Part shown: positions 27,672 through 35,871 of the stretch, in pieces | How positions within the stretch are numbered: position 1 is the stretch's first letter | Layout of the letters: each line of letters opens with the position of its first letter | NCBI GenBank assembly: GCA_017798145.1 | Contig: CP059069.1 | Location: forward strand, 3,457,226 to 3,521,225 | DNA: 64,000 nt | Reading direction: 5' to 3' | Origin: Akkermansiaceae bacterium | GTDB taxonomy: Bacteria > Verrucomicrobiota > Verrucomicrobiia > Verrucomicrobiales > Akkermansiaceae | The notes under the pieces: generated by a model | What the model was told of the DNA's origin: nothing | What the model saw: the letters and a program-made list of their open reading frames with translations, nothing else | Database searches by the model: none | Position numbers and translations under genes: made by a program

Positions 27672-28141
27672 GGTTGGTTCGGTGTGAGTTCGACAATCAG
27701 TTGGATCTCGACGGTGGAATTTTTCGGAAGTCCGGCGACAGCGACAGCGGCACGTGCATGCATCCCGGCATCGCCGAGCACTGTCAGGAAAAGGTCGCTT
27801 GCGCCGTTGATGACGAGCGGGCTTGAAGGGAAGCCTGCGATGGCGTTCACGTATCCGCTGAGCGAAACGATCTGTTCGACCGCATCGAGCGAGCCCGCCG
27901 CCTGCTTGATCACCGCGAGCGCATTGAGGGCGCAGACGCGCGCGGCTTCGTAGCCGGATTCGACCGTCTGGGTGTCGCCGACCTGGCCTTCGTGGGTGAT
28001 TTCGCCCTCGCGGCTGGCGATGACGCCCGCGAGATAAAGCATGTTCCCGACGCGCTTGTAGGGTACGTAATTTCCGCCCGCCGCCGGTGGGGCAGGCAGG
28101 GTGATTCCTAGATTCGAAAGCTTTTTCTCTATGTCTGACAT
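27668..28141 (-). CDS. RidA/YjgF-family protein
   Basis: 157 residues of the RidA fold. The pattern NYVPYKRVGNMLYLAGV at the N-terminal part and GDAGMHARAAVAVAGLP with VEIQLIVEL at the end are family features. The Arg in HARAAV is the residue that binds carboxylates and permits enamine/imine deamination. It belongs to the longer subfamily rather than the short housekeeping RidA. It is the first gene of a coupled unit: its stop overlaps the start of the cyclohydrolase-like gene. Start at 28141 preferred over a long unlikely upstream extension that runs antisense to the amidase. Confidence 0.9.
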   Translation of the reverse strand: MSDIEKKLSNLGITLPAPPAAGGNYVPYKRVGNMLYLAGVIASREGEITHEGQVGDTQTVESGYEAARVCALNALAVIKQAAGSLDAVEQIVSLSGYVNAIAGFPSSPLVINGASDLFLTVLGDAGMHARAAVAVAGLPKNSTVEIQLIVELTPNQP

Positions 28142-28210
28142 GGAATGGGTTCTGCTGGACAAGCAGAAATCCCGCCAGAATGAGAAATCCCCACCATTTG
28201 GCCAGAATCC

Positions 28211-29482
28211 ATGAGCGGAGCTAGTTTCCATGGCGACGGTTTCGCGGATTTCGCGGCTTGGAGGGCTCTGGCGGCAGAAGGATCGACCCCGGCTGCGATC
28301 CGGCGGATGCAGGAGCGGCTTGCCGGGATGGACGGTGCGCAGCAGGCCTTGGCCGGAGGGAAGCTGTGGGAGGCCGCTGAACCACGGGACGGGCCGCTCG
28401 GCGGGGTTCCCTGGGTGCTCAAGGATTTGTTCGATGTGGCGGGGATGAGGACGCTCGCTTCGTCGCGATTGCTGGAGTCTCTTGCCAGCCCGGCGGAATC
28501 GGATGCCGCCGTGGTGCGTGACCTGAAACAGGCGGGTGCCGTGTTGATCGGGAAGACGCACCTGAACGAGTTCGCCTATGGTTTGGATGGGGTGAATCCG
28601 CATTTCGGCACGGTGCCGAATCCGCTGGTTCCCGGAGCCTTGGCGGGCGGGTCCAGCAGTGGTTCGGCATGGGCGGTGGCTTCCGGTTTGGTGCCGCTGG
28701 CCGTGGGAACGGATACCGGCGGATCGATACGGGTTCCGGCGGCCTATTGCGGGCTGTATGGATTCCGGATGGTGCCGGAGCATGCCTGGAGCCGCGAAGG
28801 GGCTTTCCCCCTGGCTCCGCGATTCGATACGGCTGGCTGGCTGGCCTGGCACCGGAGGGATATGGTGGAGATGCTGCGATGGATGGGAGCTGGTTCCGGC
28901 GCCGGGTGCGGGGCGGGCCTGGCGCTGGCCCCGGAGTTGCCCGGGCTGTCCTCGGGGTGGGCGGAGGAAGCCGGCTGCGGCGAGTTGGCGGATTGGAAAG
29001 CCGACACGGCGGATCTGGTGACGGCTTTCAATGTCCTGCAGAGCTCGGCAGCCTACGAGGTTCATAGTAGATGGTTGCACGCCAACAGGCGGGACTACGA
29101 CCCGGCCACATGGGGGAGAATCGCCCGGGCGGAAGCTTGGACGGGGGATGAGCGGAGACGTGCGGAGGAAACGGCAGCCGTCTGGTCGTCATGTCTGGAA
29201 GGCTGGATCGGCAGGCACGGGTTTCTGGTCTTGCCGACGGTGCCGGGCTCCGCTCCCCCGTTGCGGCAAGGCATGGGCGATCAGGATCGGGAAACGGTGC
29301 TGGCATACACCGCGCCGGCGAGTCTCGCCGGGCATCCCGTGCTCTCGGTTCCGTTTGAGATGTCCGGAGGGTTTCCGAGCGCTGTCCAGGTGATCCTGCC
29401 GCGATCGCTCGACCGCGCCCTCGATGTGGCGCTGGTGGTCATGGCGCGGATCGATGCCGCAGGGGTCAAGCGGATTCGTTGA
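28211..29482 (+). CDS. Amidase-signature family hydrolase
   Basis: 423 residues. The Ser-cis-Ser-Lys triad is visible: Lys71 in PWVLKDLFDVAG, the cis-Ser in GGSSSGSAWAVA (about 147-158), and the nucleophile Ser172 in GTDTGGSIRVPAAYCG. Acts on an amide or carbamate; substrate unknown. Resembles allophanate hydrolase or GatA-like amidases but is short. Divergent from ridA (69-base gap, room for a shared promoter region). Its 3' end overlaps the convergent acetamidase gene by 17 bases. Confidence 0.88.
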   Translation: MSGASFHGDGFADFAAWRALAAEGSTPAAIRRMQERLAGMDGAQQALAGGKLWEAAEPRDGPLGGVPWVLKDLFDVAGMRTLASSRLLESLASPAESDAAVVRDLKQAGAVLIGKTHLNEFAYGLDGVNPHFGTVPNPLVPGALAGGSSSGSAWAVASGLVPLAVGTDTGGSIRVPAAYCGLYGFRMVPEHAWSREGAFPLAPRFDTAGWLAWHRRDMVEMLRWMGAGSGAGCGAGLALAPELPGLSSGWAEEAGCGELADWKADTADLVTAFNVLQSSAAYEVHSRWLHANRRDYDPATWGRIARAEAWTGDERRRAEETAAVWSSCLEGWIGRHGFLVLPTVPGSAPPLRQGMGDQDRETVLAYTAPASLAGHPVLSVPFEMSGGFPSAVQVILPRSLDRALDVALVVMARIDAAGVKRIR

Positions 29483-30404
29483 AAATCGCTTCGGGCAGGT
29501 AGCCTGAAATGGTCGTCACGGGCTGGTTCACAAGCTGGCTGACTTTCAGGTCGAGCACCACGCTGCAGAGCACATAAGCCTGCTCCGGGGAAATGCCGAG
29601 CCGCTTGGTGAGGTAGCCGATGAAGCGCCGGACAACGGCCTTGCAAGCCTCCCGGGGATCCTCATGGGACTCGATGAAAACGATCCAGTTGTTCCGGAGG
29701 TAACGGGGAGGCACAAGCGAAGGAGGCACGTTTGCGATGGGGCCACGGGGGGCGCCGCCTTTCACGCGCTCGATCTCGAAGGTGGCGGTCATCGGGGCTT
29801 CCATCCCGTTGATCGAAACCTCGCCATCCCCCTGCGCCGCATGGCTGTCTCCGGCGCAAAACCCCGCACCGGTGGTCGCGACGGGAAGCATGAGCTCGGC
29901 TCCGGCGATCAGGTGTTTGACATCCATGTTGCCGCCCCATGGGCCGGGTGCGCGTGTCCGGAATTCCCCCTCCGCCGCGCGTTGCACGCCGATGATCCCG
30001 CAGAAAGGGTGCAGGTCGAGCGTTACGCCGGGCATTGAGCTTGTCTGGGATTCATCGAGTTTCCAGTGGAAGAGGAAATGCTGCGGGAAATCCTCGGGCA
30101 GTAGGCCTAGCCCCGGGATGATGCTGGTCCATGCCCAGCCGTGGTGGCGGTATTCCAGGATCTTGATGCGAAGCGCGTCACCCGGCTCCGCCCCATCGAT
30201 CCCGACGGGGCCGGTGAGTGCGTGGATGAGCATGGTATCGATGCCTGCGAATTGCGCGCTGGTCATTCCCGGGAAAACCTGTCCGCCGCTGGCATCCAGC
30301 ATTTCAAGGGTGATCCTGTCGCCGGATTCGATGGTGTGGCGGGCAGGCACGCTGTTGTCCCAGCGGTGGATGGTTGGCTTGGCTTCGAGATGATGGTGGT
30401 TCAT
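29466..30404 (-). CDS. Acetamidase/formamidase family protein
   Basis: 312 residues of the FmdA/AmdA family, which hydrolyse formamide or acetamide to ammonium and the acid. Visible features are the N-terminal HRWDNSVPARHTIESGD, GPWGGNMDVKHLIAGAELMLPV and GAGFCAGDSHAAQGDGEVS, which includes the metal-binding region, and SSVVLDLKVSQLVNQP near the end. The start at 30404 overlaps the stop of the creatininase gene by 4 bases. It is the last gene of the six-gene minus-strand unit. Releases a small acid in a longer pathway, by inference. Confidence 0.9.
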   Translation of the reverse strand: MNHHHLEAKPTIHRWDNSVPARHTIESGDRITLEMLDASGGQVFPGMTSAQFAGIDTMLIHALTGPVGIDGAEPGDALRIKILEYRHHGWAWTSIIPGLGLLPEDFPQHFLFHWKLDESQTSSMPGVTLDLHPFCGIIGVQRAAEGEFRTRAPGPWGGNMDVKHLIAGAELMLPVATTGAGFCAGDSHAAQGDGEVSINGMEAPMTATFEIERVKGGAPRGPIANVPPSLVPPRYLRNNWIVFIESHEDPREACKAVVRRFIGYLTKRLGISPEQAYVLCSVVLDLKVSQLVNQPVTTISGYLPEAIFNESA

Positions 30405-31213
30405 GGTTTCAGACTGTCCTTGGCATTTTCCAATGCGGCCCATTTCGCAAATTCCGCGATCGACTCCGCGAGGGCGCGGCTCCCGGCCTCCAGCCAGGCA
30501 TGACCGTCCCCGGCTGTGGCAAGGGTGGCATCGCCGATGGTGCCGCTTGTGGAAAGGTCGGAGGTGATCCATGAGAAGATCGCGGGGGCGGCTTCCGCCC
30601 GCAGTTCGCCAGCCGAGCTGGCCGTCGCAGGGTATTCACGGTTGGCGAGATCCGCTTTCACGAGGCCGGGCGTGAGCGCGAGCATCCATGCGGTTTCGAC
30701 CTGCCCGGCATGGAAGCCGTGGGCTTGCTCATGATCGCTGGCCGGCGGCGTGAAGCTTGGCTTGAGCAAGGCGGTGTGGAGCTTCGTCCCGGCCTGGATT
30801 TCGCGCAGGCAGGAGCGGACGACCTGGATGTTGCCGCCGTGCGTATTGAGCACGAGAAGGTGGCGGAAGCCCCATGTTTCGAGTTGGGCGGCGATGGAGC
30901 GGATCAGTCCGGCGAGCAGTTCCTTTCCGATGGAAAGGGTGCCTGCAAAGCCGGTGTGCTCGTTGCTTTTCCCAACCGTGATGGGCGGGGCGACGAGGCA
31001 AGGGACATCATCCGCCAAGAGCGGCAGCGCGAGGTCAAGCCAAGCCTGCGCCAGCATCGCATCCATCCCCACTGGCAAATGCGGGCCGTGTTGCTCGATT
31101 GCGGCCGTCGTGAGGATGACCGGCGTGATCGCCTTGTCGGGCAGCGCGGCGATTTCGCCGAGCCGCATGGCCGCCAGCGAGCGGTGCCGCCATGATGGGA
31201 GAGCGGCGTTCAT
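30401..31213 (-). CDS. Creatininase-family amidohydrolase
   Basis: 270 residues. The metal-binding motif AAIEQHGPHLPVGMDAM (about residues 37-53) supplies Glu, His and Asp. EHTGFAGTLSIG, NTHGGN and HAGQVETAWMLAL add the remaining His and Glu. All ligand positions of the family are kept, so it should be an active metallohydrolase. Family members cut creatinine, deformylate a ribosylaminopyrimidine (ArfB) or mature mycofactocin. Coupled by 4-base overlaps to a degenerate paralogue upstream and acetamidase downstream. Confidence 0.92.
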   Translation of the reverse strand: MNAALPSWRHRSLAAMRLGEIAALPDKAITPVILTTAAIEQHGPHLPVGMDAMLAQAWLDLALPLLADDVPCLVAPPITVGKSNEHTGFAGTLSIGKELLAGLIRSIAAQLETWGFRHLLVLNTHGGNIQVVRSCLREIQAGTKLHTALLKPSFTPPASDHEQAHGFHAGQVETAWMLALTPGLVKADLANREYPATASSAGELRAEAAPAIFSWITSDLSTSGTIGDATLATAGDGHAWLEAGSRALAESIAEFAKWAALENAKDSLKP

Positions 31214-31950
31214 GCGAGCGGCGGATGGTTCAGGATTTCGGTGGTGAGCCGGATCAAATGCTCGGCAGACCGTGCGAGTATTTCCGGTGCCGCCGCGTTG
31301 GCTTCGGCGAGCGAAAGCGGCTCAGGCATCGTCCACTCCGGCGGATCCCATGGCGCTTCCGCTCCGGCGGGCAACCCGGGTTTGTTAGGTGCGGGGCTGG
31401 CCCCGATGGCGGGCGGCTGACGTAGGATGGAAGTGACGAGAGTCTGGGCGCGCAGGCGTCCTTCCGGACAGGCCGGATGCAGGTCGATGCCGAGTCCGCT
31501 GAGGTTGATGATGAAAACCTGGATCCCGGATTCGGCGCGGAGATCCCGACCTGCCGCATCGACGATGTCCTCATGGAAAGGCGAGGCGTTGACGAAAACG
31601 AGTTTCCGGAATCCGCTTTCCGCCACGGATTTCCCCCAGGCGGCCAGGTGGGAGAACGCGATTTCCAGAGGCACGGGGAAGCTCGTCCGGGCATGTGGGC
31701 CGGCCGCGAAACGGCAGGGCGGGAGCGTCAGCCATTTGCCCTGTACCGGGTGGATTTCCGCAGCGTGGCGAAGCAGGGCCGTGATGATGAGTTCCTCCGC
31801 GTCCAACGGGTGGCCAAGCGCCCAGTCGCTGTGTCCTGTGACCGGGCAGAGCACCAGAGTCCCTGCCTTGTCCGGCCATTTCTCCAGCTCCTGCCAGCTC
31901 CTGTGCGGCCAGAAAGTCGGGGAATCGTGGATGCAGAGATCGGTGAACAT
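31210..31950 (-). CDS. Degenerate creatininase-like protein
   Basis: 246 residues, same fold order as the downstream creatininase. The first metal motif is PVTGHSDWALGHPLDAEE in place of IEQHGPHLPVGMD, with the Glu and first His lost and the final Asp kept. The NTHGGN equivalent is FVNASPFHEDIVD. This suggests loss of at least part of the metal site, so it may be a non-catalytic partner or have a changed activity. Overlaps the active paralogue by 4 bases. The homology call rests on order and spacing of motifs, so it is moderate. Confidence 0.6.
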   Translation of the reverse strand: MFTDLCIHDSPTFWPHRSWQELEKWPDKAGTLVLCPVTGHSDWALGHPLDAEELIITALLRHAAEIHPVQGKWLTLPPCRFAAGPHARTSFPVPLEIAFSHLAAWGKSVAESGFRKLVFVNASPFHEDIVDAAGRDLRAESGIQVFIINLSGLGIDLHPACPEGRLRAQTLVTSILRQPPAIGASPAPNKPGLPAGAEAPWDPPEWTMPEPLSLAEANAAAPEILARSAEHLIRLTTEILNHPPLA

Positions 31951-31954
31951 GGCT

Positions 31955-33190
31955 TCAGTCGCAGGGGGATTCGAAGCCGGGATTCCGATAAAGGGCTTTC
32001 CCTTGGCGGAGGGTCATGAGCACCTCTGCCGGGGTGGTGCGGGTGATGATGGATGCGAGCAGGTTCCGGGTATGGCGGAGGTGGGGCGCATGGAAATCGA
32101 GCAGGCAGAGGTTCGCTGGAAGCCCTTCTTCGATGCGGCCTGGAAAGCGGTCTCCGAAGGCCAGGCCGGCGTTGGATGTGGCCATTTTCAAAATCGCGGC
32201 AGGATCCGGGAAACGCGGGTCCGCATACTGGCTGCGCGCGACCTTGTAGGTGAAGTCCAGTTCGGCGAGGAGGTTCGGGCTATTGAGCATGCCGTTGTCG
32301 GTGCCGAGGAGAAGCGTCACGCCCGCTTCCAGCAGGGCGGCGATGGGGGGTAGGGGGAGTCCGAGGGCGGCGTTCGCCCGCGGATTGATGACTGCGGGAA
32401 TTCCGCTGGCGGCGAGGAGGGCGATCTCTTCCGCATCGGCGACCGTCAGGTGGATGATCAGGTCTGGCTCCAGGAGTTCGATGGCGCGGGCGAGGTCGCC
32501 CTTTCCGGTGCGGCTGCGGCTGAGTTCGCGGTATCCCGCATTTTCAAGGCAATGGATCGCGCGCAGCTTGCCCTTGCTGCGTGTGATGCCGCGGATCTCG
32601 CCCCAAGCGGGCGTTGTCAGGTCGTTCATCGTGCTCTCGCTGAAGCCGTCGGCGATTTCAAGCATCGCCTCCAGCTCTGCGATGGCGCTTGCCGGGAGGG
32701 AAGCCTGATCGAGATCCAGTTCCGCCATTTCAAAAGGCGCATCCTTGAACTGGCTCAGGATGATCGAGTCCACTCCGGTGGACAAGGAGGCTTTGCGAAG
32801 GAGCGCCGCACCGGCGGCACCCATCTCCCGGAAATCCGCATGAAGCGATGTGCCGCAGCGGGCCATGTAAAGGAGGTGCGCCTCGATGTCAGGCAGGATG
32901 GATTCGCCACGTGCCCCGAGCTCGCGGTATTTGTAGCCGTTCGGCCGGAAAAACCCCTCTTCGAGCGTCAGGCCGGTGGCTCCATCGGGCAGTGCGCTGT
33001 CGCCCATGTGGGTGTGGGCGTTTGCCATGGATGGCATGACGACCAGCGCCCCGTCATCCAGCTGCGTCGCCGGGGCGCGGCGGACGATGCGGCTGCACAC
33101 GCCTCCGCTGACTTCCAACCCGTCCACCCACCACGGCTCCAGATCGGGGCCCAGCAGCGCGATGCAGTTTTTCAGCGAGAAATCATCCAT
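31955..33190 (-). CDS. Amidohydrolase-superfamily deaminase/hydrolase
   Basis: 411 residues, cytosolic. Visible TIM-barrel metal motifs: ANAHTHMGDSAL (HxH, about residue 58), LRAIHCLENAG (His after strand 5), IIHLTVADAEE (His), and LLLGTDNGMLN with the final Asp. The order fits the subgroup of guanine deaminase, S-adenosylhomocysteine deaminase and related enzymes acting on cyclic amidines. Substrate unknown. It is followed 4 bases later by the degenerate creatininase gene and preceded 6 bases earlier by the DUF3891 gene. Confidence 0.88.
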   Translation of the reverse strand: MDDFSLKNCIALLGPDLEPWWVDGLEVSGGVCSRIVRRAPATQLDDGALVVMPSMANAHTHMGDSALPDGATGLTLEEGFFRPNGYKYRELGARGESILPDIEAHLLYMARCGTSLHADFREMGAAGAALLRKASLSTGVDSIILSQFKDAPFEMAELDLDQASLPASAIAELEAMLEIADGFSESTMNDLTTPAWGEIRGITRSKGKLRAIHCLENAGYRELSRSRTGKGDLARAIELLEPDLIIHLTVADAEEIALLAASGIPAVINPRANAALGLPLPPIAALLEAGVTLLLGTDNGMLNSPNLLAELDFTYKVARSQYADPRFPDPAAILKMATSNAGLAFGDRFPGRIEEGLPANLCLLDFHAPHLRHTRNLLASIITRTTPAEVLMTLRQGKALYRNPGFESPCD

Positions 33191-33196
33191 CCACGG

Positions 33197-34015
33197 CTAT
33201 GCGGTTAGTGTGACGGGAAACGAGGAATCCTTGGCGTTTCCGTAGGCGCTGCGGAATGCCTCCAGGCAGGGTTCCCCGGTTTGTTTGATTTCCCGGTAGG
33301 GGACTTCGACGGTGAGCGAAGGCATGTCGAAGGGATAGGGTGCCAGCTTGTAGCGGTCATTGCCAAGCGGTGTGCAGAGTATCGTTTCGTCGGTGCCGGA
33401 GGTGGTCGGATGTGCGTGCCTGAGCTTGATTGGGGAAGGGTAGCGCGAGCAGACCACAAGTGAGAGGCTGTCGCATGCCTGTAGCAGGCGGAAAGCCACG
33501 TTGAGCGTCCCGGCTGCTGTGAAGGGTGCGAGTCTCGCATCCCTGTTTGCCAGTTCTATGAGTTCCTGCTGGCGCTCGCGCTGACGCTCGACGAAACGCC
33601 CGTGCAGCTCCCTGTCATTTTCGGAGAGCGAGGAAAGGTCGGCCTGTTCGGTGAGCAGGTTGACGGTGTGCATGGAGACCAGCACCGCCGCGTAGGGATG
33701 ATCCGCGGCGACCGCCTCCGTCGCCGCGCCGCGGACTTCGAGGTAGGCGGCGAGATCGATGTTTTCAAAAGCGGAGTAGGAGCCGACAAGGTCTTTCGAG
33801 AAACCGGCGGGCTCACCCGCCGGAGTGAGGTTCGGGCTCGCATCCGGCGCCGCCCAGGCATCGTCATGGCGTGAAATGCCATCAAGGATCGCCGCGAAAG
33901 GCTCGGGGCGGGTGAACTTCGCATTCCCCCAGTGGGAAGCGAAGGTTCCGGCAAGGCGCGCGTGATCCATGTGGCGGATGAGCCACCAGCTGTCGTTTCG
34001 TGCGATGCGTATCAC
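33197..34015 (-). CDS. DUF3891 family protein
   Basis: 272 residues. The N-terminus RHMDHARLAGTFASHWGNAKF followed by ISRHDDAWAAPD and a central HPYAAVLVSMHTVNLLTEQAD have the His/Asp spacing seen in DUF3891 proteins, which may be HD-like metal-binding helices. No signal peptide. In a tight unit between the FAH-fold gene and the amidohydrolase gene, so a role in the same pathway is inferred. No biochemical function is known to me. Confidence 0.72.
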   Translation of the reverse strand: MIRIARNDSWWLIRHMDHARLAGTFASHWGNAKFTRPEPFAAILDGISRHDDAWAAPDASPNLTPAGEPAGFSKDLVGSYSAFENIDLAAYLEVRGAATEAVAADHPYAAVLVSMHTVNLLTEQADLSSLSENDRELHGRFVERQRERQQELIELANRDARLAPFTAAGTLNVAFRLLQACDSLSLVVCSRYPSPIKLRHAHPTTSGTDETILCTPLGNDRYKLAPYPFDMPSLTVEVPYREIKQTGEPCLEAFRSAYGNAKDSSFPVTLTA

Positions 34016-34056
34016 GGGATAGAATCAGCACTTCGGATGCCAGAAAGCATTCTCCC

Positions 34057-34746
34057 TCATGTGGATGGGTCAAGCCTCTCCTCCACCACATCCCGTATCA
34101 GCCGTCCGATTTCAGGGATCTCCACCACGATGCGGTCGCCGCCCCTGAGGTAGCGCGGCGGGTTTTGCTGGTGGCCGACTCCCGAGGGCGTTCCGGTGAG
34201 GATGACAGTCCCCGCTTCCAGCGTAGTGCTGCCGCTCAGGAAAGCGATGAGTTCCATCACGGGGAAAATCATTTCCGTCCTGCTCCGCTGAACCAGCTCC
34301 CCGTTCAGGAAAGTCCGTATCTCCAGGCCCTGCGGATCCGGGATCTCCTCAGGTGTCCGCAGCACCGGACCCAGAGGGCAGAAGCTGTCGAATCCCTTTC
34401 CCTTGCAAAACTGGCCGCCGCCGAGATCGAACTGCCAGTCGCGGGCACTGACATCGATCGCCAGGGTGTATCCGGCGATGTGGGATATGGCTTCGCTTGC
34501 GGATACATTCTTGCAGCTGCGCCCGATGATCACCGCGAGCTCGCCCTCGTAGTCCACCTTGTCGGACCGGAGATGCCGGGGGAGCACGATGGGTTCGCCG
34601 TGGCGAGTGGCCGCCGCCGGGGGTTTCATGAAAACCATCGGGTGCCCTGGCGTCGGTTTGTTGACCTCACGCGCGTGGGAGAGGTAATTGAGGCCGATGC
34701 CGTAGATGGCGGGCAAAGGCATGGTGGTGAAATCCGGGATGGGCAT
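34057..34746 (-). CDS. Fumarylacetoacetate hydrolase-fold protein
   Basis: 229 residues, the short single-domain form. The metal site is seen in VDYEGELAVIIG (two Glu) and AIDVSARDWQ (Asp). The family motifs IYGIGLNYLSHAREV, PMVFMKPPAA and ILTGTPSGVG are complete. Relatives hydrolyse or decarboxylate beta-diketones and 2-oxo acids. It is first in the minus-strand operon, divergent from an SBF-type transporter gene (91-base gap), consistent with an uptake and catabolism pair. Substrate unknown. Confidence 0.93.
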   Translation of the reverse strand: MPIPDFTTMPLPAIYGIGLNYLSHAREVNKPTPGHPMVFMKPPAAATRHGEPIVLPRHLRSDKVDYEGELAVIIGRSCKNVSASEAISHIAGYTLAIDVSARDWQFDLGGGQFCKGKGFDSFCPLGPVLRTPEEIPDPQGLEIRTFLNGELVQRSRTEMIFPVMELIAFLSGSTTLEAGTVILTGTPSGVGHQQNPPRYLRGGDRIVVEIPEIGRLIRDVVEERLDPST

Positions 34747-34837
34747 TCGGGTCCTGTAAGCTAGCTTGATGCCAGCGGATGCGGCAAGTGACGGGAATCG
34801 GCGTGGAAGCTGCTACCCGCCCGCCCTCCATGGAGAT

Positions 34838-35824
34838 ATGATCGGTTCATTGAAACGGAACAGCTTTGTCATCGGGCTTGGTTTGGCTGTCTTGCTGGCC
34901 TGGCTCACTCCCGATTGGGGTGCGAGCGGCGGAAAACTCTCAAGCCAGCTATGGAACAAGGTCGGGATCATCATCATTTTCCTGACCCAGGGCTTCGGGC
35001 TATCCACGGAGAGCGTCGCTTCGGGTTTCAAGAACTGGCGGCTTCATCTCTTCACCCAGTTCTGGATTTCCCTGGGTGCCCCGCTCCTCGTTCTCGCGGC
35101 GCTGGCGCTGGCGGGCGAGCTTGTGCCGCCAGGGCTGCGGATCGCCCTGTTTTTCCTCTCGGTGCTGCCGACAACGGTGTCCTCGGCGGTTGCCTTGATC
35201 GTTGAGGCGGATGGGAATGTTGCGGGCGGGGTTTTCAACACCGTCCTGTCGAATCTTCTTGGTGTCGTGATTGTCCCGGTGGCGGTGGTGGCCTTCTCTG
35301 CGAGGGCGGGCGATGGCGCGCCGCTGGATGTCGTCCCGGCTCTGAAAATGATCGTATCCGTGGTGCTGCTGCCTTTCATCGTCGGGCACTTTCTGCGAAA
35401 GCCCCTCATCGGCTTCGTGCCACGTGTGAAAAAAATCGCCGGGCCGCTCAACCAGTTGATCATCTGCTTCATGGTGTATGCGAGTTTCTCGACCAGCTTC
35501 CGCGATGCGGTGTGGGACAGGGTGGGCGCAGGTTTCGCAGTCGCTGGGTTCGTGGCGGCCCTGGCGCTGCTTGTGCTCATGTCGCTGGCTGTCTGGGCAA
35601 GTGCACGGTGGATGCTCCGGGATGCGCAGGATAGGGTGTCGGCGTTCTATTGCGGCAGCCAGAAGAGCCTGGCGGTCGGCGTGCCATACGCAGCGGCGAT
35701 TTTCACGCTTGGGGGCGGAGGTGTGGATCCGAGCGTGGTGCTGCTTCCGCTGTTGTTCTACCATCCCCTGCAACTTCTGCTGGGTTCCGCCCTGATCCGG
35801 TGGCGCGGGCGCCTCTTCGGCTGA
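34838..35824 (+). CDS. SBF-like (bile acid:sodium symporter family) transporter
   Basis: 328 residues with about 10 membrane helices, of the SBF-like group (PF13593 type). Visible segments include GIIIIFLTQGFGLSTESV, LPTTVSSAVALIVEADGNVAG and FYCGSQKSLAVGVPYAAAIF, the last carrying the conserved Gln/Ser region of the crossing helix. Start ATG at 34838 has GGAG six bases upstream; an earlier in-frame ATG adds 24 hydrophilic residues. Likely imports an organic anion with sodium; divergence from the FAH-led operon suggests a link. metY follows after 47 bases. Confidence 0.88.
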   Translation: MIGSLKRNSFVIGLGLAVLLAWLTPDWGASGGKLSSQLWNKVGIIIIFLTQGFGLSTESVASGFKNWRLHLFTQFWISLGAPLLVLAALALAGELVPPGLRIALFFLSVLPTTVSSAVALIVEADGNVAGGVFNTVLSNLLGVVIVPVAVVAFSARAGDGAPLDVVPALKMIVSVVLLPFIVGHFLRKPLIGFVPRVKKIAGPLNQLIICFMVYASFSTSFRDAVWDRVGAGFAVAGFVAALALLVLMSLAVWASARWMLRDAQDRVSAFYCGSQKSLAVGVPYAAAIFTLGGGGVDPSVVLLPLLFYHPLQLLLGSALIRWRGRLFG

Positions 35825-35871
35825 ATGAAATTTCTGGCATCGCCAGGCGCATCGTCCAAAGTCCCCGTGAC

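Noticed and set aside
28142-29080. N-terminal extension of the RidA frame
   Set aside because: Runs antisense across the amidase gene and lacks coding character; the RidA domain starts cleanly at 28141.
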